The notes beneath the pieces were generated by a model. That model searched no databases and was not told the DNA's origin. It worked only from the letters and a program-made list of their open reading frames with translations. Below, piece by piece: positions 1 to 7,012 of a stretch of DNA of 13,850 nucleotides (positions are counted from its first letter, which is position 1; the number at the start of each line of letters is the position of its first letter). The position numbers and the translations under genes are program-made. Source of the stretch: an uncultured Clostridia bacterium (GTDB lineage: Bacteria > Bacillota > Clostridia > Lachnospirales > Lachnospiraceae); assembly GCA_947178015.1 (NCBI GenBank), contig CAMWWW010000024.1, positions 1-13,850 on the forward strand, written 5' to 3'.

Positions 1-70
1 TCACTAAGCGAGAGCGGGGTGACGGAGGAAATAGCTGCGCTGGCTATGTGGACCTTTCTCGAAAATGATT
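1..70 (-). repeat. Partial copy A of the ~187-bp structured repeat
   Basis: Read as reverse complement, this stretch aligns without gaps to 13399-13468 in the complete copy. Positions 1-29 are identical to the complement of 13440-13468. Positions 50-70 match the conserved flank at 13399-13419 at 19 of 21 places. The 20 bases between (30-49) match at only about 3 places, and they correspond to the outer stem arm. In this copy the arm contains its own small hairpin, ATAGC (31-35) pairing with GCTAT (43-47). The rest of the copy lies beyond the left edge of the window. Confidence 0.85.
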
Positions 71-191
71 CTAATAATTTCTTTTACATAAATCTATACT
101 TTATCAAAAAGTTGTAAACTGGTGTATTATATAGTTACGCCTGTTTATCACTTTTCGGAAAAGGAGGTTTGGTTATCTTTCTTCCTGCTTT
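71..191. other. AT-rich spacer downstream of the acyltransferase gene
   Basis: No gene is seen here. On the plus strand there is a strong AAAAGGAGG-like stretch at about 161-168, but no start codon follows at usable spacing. A short dyad (CTTTT, loop CGG, AAAAG, about 153-165) lies past the acyltransferase stop on its strand, but it lacks a following T-tract, so I do not call it a terminator. Confidence 0.5.
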
Positions 192-905
192 TTACACTTT
201 CATACACGCTTCGATCTTTCTTTCAATGCGTCGTTTTACCTCGGCAGCTATTTCTGTTGATTTCATATCTTTATATTCTTCGTACAAGATAGGCTCCATA
301 TAATGGATTTTCACAGTTATTTTCTTTATTGAATTTGTATCAAATGCCTTAAATGCGTCGATCAATGCAACCGGCACAATGGGGCATTTTGCCATTGTTG
401 CGCTTTTAAAGGTTCCCGCCTTAAATTCTAGCAGCTCATTTCCATTCCTTGAACGGGTACCCTCTGCAAAGATAACATATCTTCTTCCTGATTTGACTTC
501 TTCTGCCACCTGCTTGATCACCTGAAGAGACTGGCGTACATCCTCTCGATCCATAAGCTGTGCTTTTATCAGCCTTATAATCTGTTTAACCAAAAATACA
601 TGTTCCATCTCCTTCTTTACTACTGCGGAAAACGGTTTTTCATGCGACTCAAACAACGCCAGTGTATCAAATAACCCTTGATGGTTTGGAAACATAATAT
701 ATCCGCCCTCTTTTGGGAGTTTCTCCATTCCGTGGGCATCAATAATGACTCTTCCCGCGCGGTTTATTCGTCGCATCATACCATGCAAAAGAGCATAGCG
801 CTGTTCTTCCGTATATCGATCAGAACTTCCATATTTGCATACAAAATAAAACCATATTGGGGCAATATAGAACAAACGCGCCACCATTAATAGTATTCTT
901 TTCAA
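192..905 (-). CDS. plsC: 1-acyl-sn-glycerol-3-phosphate acyltransferase (PlsC family)
   Basis: A 237-residue membrane-associated acyltransferase of the lysophosphatidate acyltransferase family. It is expected to move an acyl chain onto position 2 of 1-acylglycerol-3-phosphate in phospholipid synthesis. The HX4D catalytic motif is NHQGLFD at residues 74-80. The phosphate-binding block is FAEGTRSR around 147-153, KAGTFKSA at 162-169 is typical of the family, and CPIVPVAL follows at about 174-181. The N-terminus (residues 5-22) is hydrophobic and could dip into the membrane. The start is TTG: an AAAGGAG box ends five bases before it, while the first ATG lies 18 bases further in. The gene begins 11 bases after the fumarase beta stop, and its ribosome binding site abuts that stop, so the two are probably co-transcribed and coupled. 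Family assignment is firm; the exact acyl acceptor is inferred. Confidence 0.9.
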   Translation of the reverse strand: MKRILLMVARLFYIAPIWFYFVCKYGSSDRYTEEQRYALLHGMMRRINRAGRVIIDAHGMEKLPKEGGYIMFPNHQGLFDTLALFESHEKPFSAVVKKEMEHVFLVKQIIRLIKAQLMDREDVRQSLQVIKQVAEEVKSGRRYVIFAEGTRSRNGNELLEFKAGTFKSATMAKCPIVPVALIDAFKAFDTNSIKKITVKIHYMEPILYEEYKDMKSTEIAAEVKRRIERKIEACMKV

Positions 906-916
906 TTTTGCTCCTT

Positions 917-1468
917 TCAGCAGCTCTTGTATTTTTCGGCTGCTGTTTCATATAGATTATTTCCCTTACTGTCAATTACAACAATAACAGGAAAATTTTC
1001 AACTTCAAGTCGGTGAATCGCTTCTGTTCCAAGATCTTCATAGGCTATTACTTCAGAAGACAGGATTCTTTTTGACAACAATGCTCCTGCTCCGCCTATT
1101 GCCGCAAAATATACCGCCTTGTTCCTTACCATAGCATCGATTACTTCTTTTGATCTTTTTCCTTTTCCTATCATTCCTTTTAATCCAAGGTCAAGCAGAT
1201 CGGGCGCATATTTGTCCATTCTGCTGCTTGTTGTAGGGCCTGCTGAGCCAATTACCCTTCCTTTTCTCGCCGGGGATGGCCCCATATAATAGATAATATT
1301 ATGATCCATTTCCAAAGGGAGCTTTTCTGAGGCACGCAGCGCTTCTGCCAGCCTTTTATGTGCCGCATCTCTTGCAGTATAGATGGTTCCAGTAATATAC
1401 ACATAATCGCCAGCCTGTAAATTCTTTATCTCTTCCTCTCTCAAGGGAGCTTTGATATATTTTTCCAT
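917..1468 (-). CDS. fumB: Fumarate hydratase class I, beta subunit
   Basis: The C-terminal (beta) subunit, 183 residues, of a two-subunit iron-sulfur fumarate hydratase, which interconverts fumarate and L-malate. Family marks visible are GDYVYITGTIYTARDAAH (20-37), GSAGPTTSSRMD (74-85), the active-site loop IGKGKRS (100-106) and FAAIGGAGALLSKRI (121-135). I chose the ATG at 1468 because GAGG sits seven bases before it and the protein then begins like its relatives. A longer in-frame reading from 1525 would overlap the alpha gene and has no good ribosome binding site. The alpha subunit gene ends 17 bp upstream, so the pair forms one unit. L(+)-tartrate dehydratase beta (TtdB) has the same fold and cannot be excluded. 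Fumarase is the likelier role in an anaerobe with no tartrate genes nearby. The symbol follows the two-subunit naming, not the E. coli fumB isozyme. Confidence 0.88.
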   Translation of the reverse strand: MEKYIKAPLREEEIKNLQAGDYVYITGTIYTARDAAHKRLAEALRASEKLPLEMDHNIIYYMGPSPARKGRVIGSAGPTTSSRMDKYAPDLLDLGLKGMIGKGKRSKEVIDAMVRNKAVYFAAIGGAGALLSKRILSSEVIAYEDLGTEAIHRLEVENFPVIVVIDSKGNNLYETAAEKYKSC

Positions 1469-1485
1469 AGTATTTCCTCGTCTCT

Positions 1486-2337
1486 CTATATTGTTCTTGT
1501 AATATGCCGATTCACATGGCAACATATATTGACTGCCACAGGAAGCCCTGCTATATGAGTGGGGTAAGCCTCTATATTGACTGCCAGAGCGGTCTGTGTT
1601 CCTCCCAACCCGCCCGGACCTATTCCAAGACAGTTAATTTTCTGTAATAATTCTTTCTCCAACTCCTGAAGATAAGGTTTGTCAGCTTTTTCATTAAGAC
1701 TTCGCACCAAGGCTTTTTTTGCCAGAATTGCACATTTTTCGAATGTTCCTCCAATACCTACCCCTACCACCATAGGAGGGCAAGCGTTAGGTCCCGCATC
1801 TCTTACCGCTGTAAGTACTGCTTCCTTCACTCCCTCAATTCCGTCGGAAGGCTTAAGCATAAATACACGGCTCATATTCTCACTTCCAAATCCCTTTGGC
1901 GCAACGGTCAGCTCCACGCGATCTCCCTCTACTATATCATAATGGATGACTGCCGGCGTATTATCTTTTGTATTTTCTCTGAAAATTGGATCTGCAACCA
2001 CAGATTTTCTTAAATATCCCTCTGTATATCCCTGACGAACTCCATTATTGATCGCATCTGTCAGATCTCCTCCATCAAAATGCACATTTTGCCCTATCTT
2101 TACAAAGATTACTGCCATTCCTGTATCCTGACAGATAGGAATCCAATCTTCCCCTGCAATTTTAAGGTTTTCCTCAAGCTGATTTAATATCTGTCTCCCT
2201 AGAGAAGATTCCTCCTTTAAAACTGCTGCCTCAAAGATTTCTTCCATATCTTCTGAAAGAAAATGATTTGCCTTAATGCACATTTCCTTAACATTATCGG
2301 TTATTGTGTGGACATCTATTATTCTTATATTTTTCAT
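1486..2337 (-). CDS. fumA: Fumarate hydratase class I, alpha subunit ([4Fe-4S])
   Basis: The alpha subunit, 283 residues, carries the oxygen-sensitive [4Fe-4S] cluster that acts as Lewis acid in hydration of fumarate to malate. Cluster ligands typical of the family are Cys69 in PICQDTGMAVIF, Cys186 in GPNACPPMVVGVGIGG, and Cys272 or Cys273 in ICCHVNRH near the C-terminus. GPGGLGGTQTALAV (240-253) is another family block. The ATG at 2337 is preceded by GGGAG at six-base spacing. The gene heads a minus-strand unit (alpha, beta, plsC) and is divergent from the GntR-ABC operon. Its promoter probably lies at 2370-2399, and a Fur-like box at 2431-2445 would fit iron-dependent control. The alternative reading is tartrate dehydratase alpha (TtdA). 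Confidence 0.9.
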   Translation of the reverse strand: MKNIRIIDVHTITDNVKEMCIKANHFLSEDMEEIFEAAVLKEESSLGRQILNQLEENLKIAGEDWIPICQDTGMAVIFVKIGQNVHFDGGDLTDAINNGVRQGYTEGYLRKSVVADPIFRENTKDNTPAVIHYDIVEGDRVELTVAPKGFGSENMSRVFMLKPSDGIEGVKEAVLTAVRDAGPNACPPMVVGVGIGGTFEKCAILAKKALVRSLNEKADKPYLQELEKELLQKINCLGIGPGGLGGTQTALAVNIEAYPTHIAGLPVAVNICCHVNRHITRTI

Positions 2338-2369
2338 GCCGTTCTCCCATCTTTTCTTATCTTGTACCT

Positions 2370-2399
2370 ATATTCTCTATTATGTCGATTTTATGTCAA
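2370..2399 (-). promoter_or_regulatory. Putative promoter of the fumarase-plsC unit
   Basis: On the minus strand a perfect TTGACA (-35, 2399-2394) is followed after 18 bases by GAATAT (-10, 2375-2370), about 33 bp before the alpha-subunit start. The -35 is strong and the -10 poor, so the -10 assignment is tentative. Confidence 0.4.
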
Positions 2400-2430
2400 T
2401 AGCAGAAATGTAGTATTATTTTATCATATT

Positions 2431-2445
2431 TGAAAATAATTGTCA
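2431..2445 (+). promoter_or_regulatory. Fur-like 7-1-7 operator in the divergent spacer
   Basis: The sequence TGAAAAT-A-ATTGTCA matches the classic 7-1-7 ferric-uptake-regulator pattern TGATAAT-N-ATTATCA at 12 of 14 positions. It overlaps an AT dyad, AAAATAAT (2433-2440) with ATTATTTT (2445-2452). It lies upstream of the -35 regions of both divergent units. Control of an Fe-S fumarase by Fur or PerR is plausible, but the spacer is very AT-rich and a chance match is possible. Confidence 0.35.
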
Positions 2446-2463
2446 TTATTTTATAAAAATACC

Positions 2464-2492
2464 TTGACTTTTCTTATGTCCTATTGTATTGT
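2464..2492 (+). promoter_or_regulatory. Putative promoter of the GntR-ABC operon
   Basis: TTGACT (-35, 2464-2469), a 17-base spacer and TATTGT (-10, 2487-2492) precede the regulator gene by about 50 bp. The -10 touches the left arm of the dyad at 2492-2513, the geometry expected of a repressed promoter. Confidence 0.5.
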
Positions 2493-2513
2493 TGTATTAT
2501 ATAAATAATACAA
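2492..2513 (+). promoter_or_regulatory. Dyad operator, probable binding site of the GntR regulator
   Basis: A perfect inverted repeat with nine-base arms, TTGTATTAT (2492-2500) and ATAATACAA (2505-2513), around a four-base centre ATAA. It sits between the putative -10 and the ribosome binding site of the GntR gene. GntR proteins bind dyads as dimers and YtrA-type members often repress their own operon, so autoregulation is the natural inference. Confidence 0.6.
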
Positions 2514-2541
2514 TTACTTTTTTATAGAAAGGAGATACTTT

Positions 2542-2913
2542 ATGGCTTGGGAGTTAAAGTCTGATAGACCTATTTATACACAGCTACAAGATTACATTAA
2601 ACTTGGCATAATATCTGGAAGATACCTTCCGGGAGATAAACTTCCGTCTGTAAGGGATCTGGCAGAAGAAGCCGCTGTCAATCCAAATACGATGCAGAAG
2701 GCCTTGGCTGAGCTGGAAAGGCTTGGAATGGTATATACACAAAGAACAAGTGGTCGTTTTATTACAGAGGATATAAAAATGATAGAAGATCTTAAGGAAA
2801 GTATAGCAAAAGAGCATATCACAGAATTCTTTGAGACAATGAAAAAAATTGGATTTTCCATTCAGGAAACAATCCAGATGATTGAAAAAGAAGCAAAGGA
2901 GCTGACAATATGA
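2542..2913 (+). CDS. GntR-family transcriptional regulator, YtrA subfamily
   Basis: A 123-residue protein with an N-terminal GntR winged helix-turn-helix: PIYTQLQDYIKLGIISG, GDKLPSVRDLAEEAAVNPNT and MQKALAELERLGMVYTQRTSG, about residues 10-72. It then has only a short helical C-terminal dimerisation segment of about 45 residues. That small tail is the mark of the YtrA subfamily, which lacks a large ligand-binding domain and usually controls an adjacent ABC transporter. The start at 2542 has AAAGGAG seven bases upstream. Its stop overlaps the next gene's start by four bases (ATGA), so regulator and transporter are translationally coupled. It is expected to repress its own operon through the 2492-2513 dyad. 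The inducer is unknown; in related systems it is linked to cell-envelope stress or antimicrobial peptides. Confidence 0.92.
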   Translation: MAWELKSDRPIYTQLQDYIKLGIISGRYLPGDKLPSVRDLAEEAAVNPNTMQKALAELERLGMVYTQRTSGRFITEDIKMIEDLKESIAKEHITEFFETMKKIGFSIQETIQMIEKEAKELTI

Positions 2914-3608
2914 GTCCAATCTTAGAATGTAGAAATCTTTCAAAAAAATATGGCTATAAGGAAGCCTTGTCCGGCATTGATCTATCTGTTGAGAGAGGGC
3001 GGATTGTCGGTCTTCTCGGCCCCAATGGAAGTGGAAAAAGCACATTAATCAAGCTATCCAATGGACTTCTGACCCCAACGAATGGCGAACTAATCATTAA
3101 CAATATGCCTGTAGGACCAGAAACGAAAAAGATTGTCTCCTATCTTCCAGAGAGAACATATTTAAATAATTGGATGAAAGTCTGCGATATTATTGACTTT
3201 TTTGCAGATTTTTACGAAAACTTTGATAAGAATAAAGCTTACGAGATGCTGAAGCGACTGAATATCAACGCTAAAGATCGGCTAAAAACAATGTCCAAGG
3301 GCACAAAGGAGAAGGTTCAGCTTATTCTGGTTATGAGCCGTCAGGCGGATCTTTATCTTCTGGATGAACCGATTGGAGGGGTCGACCCGGCGGCAAGAGA
3401 TTATATTTTAAATACGATTATCAGCAATTATAATCCCGATGGCACGATTATTATCTCGACTCATCTAATTTCCGATATCGAACAGATCTTAGATGATATT
3501 ATATTTATCCAGAATGGAACGATTGTAAAAACTGCTTCTGTAGATGATATCCGTTCTCAAGAAGGAAAATCTGTGGATGCATTATTTAGGGAGGTATTTA
3601 GATGTTAG
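2910..3608 (+). CDS. ABC transporter ATP-binding protein (YtrB-like)
   Basis: A 232-residue ATPase subunit. Walker A is GPNGSGKST (37-45), Walker B LYLLDEP (148-154), the D-loop GGVDP (156-160) and the H-loop STH (183-185). The signature is degenerate, MSKGTKEK (128-135) instead of LSGGQ, and the Q-loop position reads YLPER without the glutamine. Both departures are usual in YtrB-type ATPases paired with YtrA regulators. The gene overlaps the regulator by 4 bp and the permease by 7 bp, so the three form one tightly coupled operon. It should energise export or sensing by the membrane partner; the substrate cannot be read from sequence. Confidence 0.93.
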   Translation: MSPILECRNLSKKYGYKEALSGIDLSVERGRIVGLLGPNGSGKSTLIKLSNGLLTPTNGELIINNMPVGPETKKIVSYLPERTYLNNWMKVCDIIDFFADFYENFDKNKAYEMLKRLNINAKDRLKTMSKGTKEKVQLILVMSRQADLYLLDEPIGGVDPAARDYILNTIISNYNPDGTIIISTHLISDIEQILDDIIFIQNGTIVKTASVDDIRSQEGKSVDALFREVFRC

Positions 3609-4411
3609 GAAAATTGTTTAAGCATGAATTTAAGGCAACTGGAAGACACTATTTGTTAATGTATTCCGTTTTCTTTGTTATCACGCTGTTTAATAAGCTG
3701 TTTCTGGAACTCTCTGTTCCAAATAATAGGTTTTTTTCCTATTTTCAAAATATCTTTATGCTATTTTTTGTTCTGATGTGCGCTGCTATTTTTATATTGT
3801 CCAGCGTGTTGGTGGTCTACCGCTTTTATAAAAACTTAATGTGTGATGAAGGATATCTTATGTTTACTCTTCCTGTCAAAGTAGGAGAACATATTATTGT
3901 AAAGGCTGTCACTTCCTTTGTGTGGATAGTACTCAGTACCATTATCTTTTTCCTTTCTATCTTGATTTTGGTCTGTGGACATGGCTTGGGAGATTTCTTC
4001 TCGGTATGTTCGAAATTTATTCAGGAGCTATCCATCTACTATGGAGTACAACTCAATCTATTTATTTTTATTTACGTCTGTACCTTTTTGGTTGGAATCC
4101 TTTACAATATTCTACAATCTTATTTTGCGATATCCATCGGACAATTGGTGGGAAAGCATCGTATATTAGCCTCTATTGGAGCTTATTTTGCAATTAATTT
4201 TGTGCTTCAGAATATTTTTGGTTTCCTATTTATTTTTACAAATACAATTGACCCAGATCTCTTTGTGATCGATGAGATCAAAAAAGCAGAGAGTATTATC
4301 CATTATCTTAATACATTTGGAATTATCTCACTTGTCTTAAGTATTATCCTCACTGTCGTATTCTATTTCGCCACAAAACTTGTGTTGACAAAAAAATTGA
4401 ATTTAGACTAA
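3602..4411 (+). CDS. ABC-2-type transporter permease
   Basis: A 269-residue integral membrane protein with six predicted hydrophobic segments, near residues 17-37, 49-74, 105-127, 150-180, 193-218 and 238-262, and few charged residues between them. This matches ABC-2-type permeases that pair with YtrB-like ATPases. The start overlaps the ATPase stop by seven bases. A GGGAGG box lies just upstream inside the ATPase gene. I saw no motif identifying a substrate. It could be a multidrug or peptide exporter or a bacitracin-type resistance pump. The gene is convergent with gyrA; only 52 bp with the gyrA terminator separate them. Confidence 0.85.
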   Translation: MLGKLFKHEFKATGRHYLLMYSVFFVITLFNKLFLELSVPNNRFFSYFQNIFMLFFVLMCAAIFILSSVLVVYRFYKNLMCDEGYLMFTLPVKVGEHIIVKAVTSFVWIVLSTIIFFLSILILVCGHGLGDFFSVCSKFIQELSIYYGVQLNLFIFIYVCTFLVGILYNILQSYFAISIGQLVGKHRILASIGAYFAINFVLQNIFGFLFIFTNTIDPDLFVIDEIKKAESIIHYLNTFGIISLVLSIILTVVFYFATKLVLTKKLNLD

Positions 4412-4454
4412 ACGAAAGAAAAGGTTCGCATAGCTGCATAGTCTATGCGAACCT
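4412..4454 (-). terminator. Intrinsic terminator of the dnaA-gyrA gene run
   Basis: A perfect 12-bp stem pairs AGGTTCGCATAG (4422-4433) with CTATGCGAACCT (4443-4454) around a nine-base loop. On the minus strand it starts about 10 bases after the gyrA stop and is followed by TTTTCTTTCGTTT, a usable U-tract. On the plus strand the hairpin is not followed by T's, so it may only weakly stop the convergent ABC operon. Confidence 0.88.
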
Positions 4455-4463
4455 AATTGGAAG

Positions 4464-6965
4464 CTATGCTTCATGTTCTTGTATGTTAGCTTCCTCTTCT
4501 TCTGTTTTTTCTTTACTCTCTCTAACCTTGGCAATACTTGCCACAGAGATGTCTTCCTCCATATTGATCAGCTTCACACCGGATGTTATACGTCCTAATA
4601 CAGAAATCCCTTCCACTGGTATACGGATGATGATTCCTTCTGTCGTGATAATCATAATTTCCTGATCAGAATTCACTGCCTTAGCACCCACTACACATCC
4701 CGATCGTTCATTGATCTTATAACATTTCACGCCCTTTCCACCGCGCTGCTGTACAGCAAATTCTCCTATTTTCGTGCGTTTTCCCAATCCATTCTCTGAC
4801 ACGATCAGAAGTGCTTCACCCTGCACATGAAGCTGCATCCCTATTACCTCATCTTCCTCGTCCAGATTCATACCAATCACACCCATCGAGCTTCTTCCAG
4901 TAGCTCTGACATCACTTTCTTTAAATCGAATACATTTCCCAAGCTTTGTCACAAGAAGAATATCCATATGGTTGTCGGTAAATTTAACTTCGATCAATTC
5001 ATCATCGTCTTTTAAATTGATCGTCTGAAGCCCCGTCTTTCGTATATTTGCAAATTCTGTGACAGAGGTCTTTTTTACCACACCTTTTTTCGTCGCCATA
5101 AAAAGATAATTATCTTTGTTATATTCTTTGATCGAAATAATCGCCGTGATTTTTTCCCCCGGAGTAAGCTGAAGCAAGTTAATTATCGCTGTGCCACGTG
5201 CAGTTCTTGAAGCATCTGGTATCTCATATGCTTTCATTCGATACACCTTGCCCCTATTTGTAAAGAACATTAAGTAGTTGTGCGTCTTTGTCATCAAAAG
5301 ATCCTCAATATAATCCTCCTCGATGGTTTGCATCCCCTTAATGCCTTTACCGCCGCGGTTCTGGCTCTTAAAGTTATCGATTGTCATTCTCTTGATATAT
5401 CCAAGATTTGTCATAGTGATAACGGTATCTTCATTTGGTATCATATCCTCCATGGAAATATCGAATTCATCATAACCGATGGAGGTTCTTCTGTCATCTC
5501 CATATTTGTCGCTGATCAGCATAATCTCCTCTCGAATCACGCCGAGCAGCTTTTTCTCATCCGAAAGTATCGCCTTCAACTCTGCAATCCTTTCCTGAAG
5601 CTCGTTATACTCTTGTAGAAGCTTTTCTCTTTCCAGACCAGTCAGTGCACGAATTCGCATATCGACGATCGCCTGCGCCTGCGCGTCTGATAAGCCAAAT
5701 CTCTCAATCAGACGGCTCTTTGCATCACTGACAGACTTTGAGCTTCGAACAATCTGTATTACTTCATCAATATGATCAAGGGCTATCAGCAACCCCTCCA
5801 AGATATGTGCGCGTTCTTCTGCCTTATTCAGCTCATAACGTGTTCTTCTGGTTACGACATCCTCCTGATGTTTCAGATAATAAGTAAGCATATCCAACAG
5901 ATTTAGAACCTTTGGCTCTCCATTGACAAGAGACAGCATAATTACACCAAAGGTATCCTGAAGCTGTGTGTGCTTGTAAAGCTGATTTAGAATTACATTC
6001 GTATTTACATCACGGCGCAGCTCTATGCAGATTCTCATTCCATTTCTATCGGATTCATCACGAAGATCTGTGATTCCATCAATACGCTTGTCCTTTACAA
6101 GCTCCGCAATTTTCTCGATCAGTTTTGCTTTATTGACTCCATAGGGAATCTCTGTCACCACAATTCGATTTTTCCCATTTTGCATCGGCTCGATATTCGT
6201 GACGGCACGCACTTTGATCTTTCCTCTGCCGGTGCGATATGACTCCTCAATTCCTCTTGTTCCTAAAATCATCGCCCCTGTTGGAAAGTCTGGTCCCTTA
6301 ACAATCTCAAGCACTTCTTCCATCTCGGTATCCCGATCACAAAGTACCCTGTTATCTATAATTTTTACTACTGCACCAATAACCTCTCTCAGATTATGGG
6401 ATGGGATATTGGTAGCCATTCCAACGGCAATGCCAGTCGTTCCATTTACCAAAAGATTGGGAAATCTCGCTGGAAGCACAACTGGCTCTTTTTCCGTATC
6501 ATCAAAATTTGGCACAAAGTCAACGGTATCTTTGTTAATATCCGCTAACATCTCCATGGATATCTTGCTTAAGCGCGCTTCGGTATAACGCATGGCAGCC
6601 GCTCCGTCTCCATCGATCGATCCAAAATTTCCATGTCCATCCACAAGCGGATACCTCATAGACCAATCTTGCGCCATATTTACAAGAGTTCCATATATGG
6701 AGCTGTCTCCGTGGGGATGATACTTTCCCATGGTATCTCCGACGATACGCGCTGACTTGCGGTGAGGCTTATCTGGACCGTTATTCAGCTCGATCATGGA
6801 ATACAAAACACGGCGCTGAACCGGCTTTAGCCCATCTCTCACATCGGGAAGTGCACGAGCCGCGATAACGCTCATGGCATAGTCGATGTAAGAGCTTTCC
6901 ATTGTCTTTTTCAGATCCACCTCATGTATTTTATCAAAGATATTTTCATCCATCCTATTTTCCAT
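4464..6965 (-). CDS. gyrA: DNA gyrase subunit A
   Basis: The 833-residue breakage-reunion subunit of DNA gyrase, which introduces negative supercoils as an A2B2 tetramer. The catalytic tyrosine is Tyr127 in AAAMRYTEARL. The quinolone-determining region is KYHPHGDSSIYGTLVNMAQ (81-99). The C-terminal beta-pinwheel carries a GyrA box, QQRGGKG (739-745), which marks gyrase rather than topoisomerase IV. The protein ends in an acidic tail (KEKTEEEEANIQEHEA). Two starts are possible: ATG at 6965, with GGGAAGGG placed rather close, or ATG four codons later at 6953. I keep the longer form. The gene is 47 bp after gyrB. Oddity: the place of E. coli Asp87 is Gly92 here, while Ser88 matches Ser83. Confidence 0.97.
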   Translation of the reverse strand: MENRMDENIFDKIHEVDLKKTMESSYIDYAMSVIAARALPDVRDGLKPVQRRVLYSMIELNNGPDKPHRKSARIVGDTMGKYHPHGDSSIYGTLVNMAQDWSMRYPLVDGHGNFGSIDGDGAAAMRYTEARLSKISMEMLADINKDTVDFVPNFDDTEKEPVVLPARFPNLLVNGTTGIAVGMATNIPSHNLREVIGAVVKIIDNRVLCDRDTEMEEVLEIVKGPDFPTGAMILGTRGIEESYRTGRGKIKVRAVTNIEPMQNGKNRIVVTEIPYGVNKAKLIEKIAELVKDKRIDGITDLRDESDRNGMRICIELRRDVNTNVILNQLYKHTQLQDTFGVIMLSLVNGEPKVLNLLDMLTYYLKHQEDVVTRRTRYELNKAEERAHILEGLLIALDHIDEVIQIVRSSKSVSDAKSRLIERFGLSDAQAQAIVDMRIRALTGLEREKLLQEYNELQERIAELKAILSDEKKLLGVIREEIMLISDKYGDDRRTSIGYDEFDISMEDMIPNEDTVITMTNLGYIKRMTIDNFKSQNRGGKGIKGMQTIEEDYIEDLLMTKTHNYLMFFTNRGKVYRMKAYEIPDASRTARGTAIINLLQLTPGEKITAIISIKEYNKDNYLFMATKKGVVKKTSVTEFANIRKTGLQTINLKDDDELIEVKFTDNHMDILLVTKLGKCIRFKESDVRATGRSSMGVIGMNLDEEDEVIGMQLHVQGEALLIVSENGLGKRTKIGEFAVQQRGGKGVKCYKINERSGCVVGAKAVNSDQEIMIITTEGIIIRIPVEGISVLGRITSGVKLINMEEDISVASIAKVRESKEKTEEEEANIQEHEA

Positions 6966-7012
6966 TCCCTTCCCATATAAGGTTCACTGCAAAGCTTTCC
7001 GTGCCTTGGATA

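Noticed and set aside
158..175. Strong AAAAGGAGG on the plus strand as the start of a gene
   Set aside because: No start codon follows at usable distance and the frame runs into the antisense of the acyltransferase gene.
2584..3045. Minus-strand open frame opposite the GntR and ABC genes
   Set aside because: Composition is Cys/Phe/Leu-rich nonsense typical of an antisense frame, and it overlaps two solid genes.
4464..6965. ParC (topoisomerase IV subunit A) instead of GyrA
   Set aside because: The QQRGGKG GyrA box and position after gyrB at the origin support gyrase.
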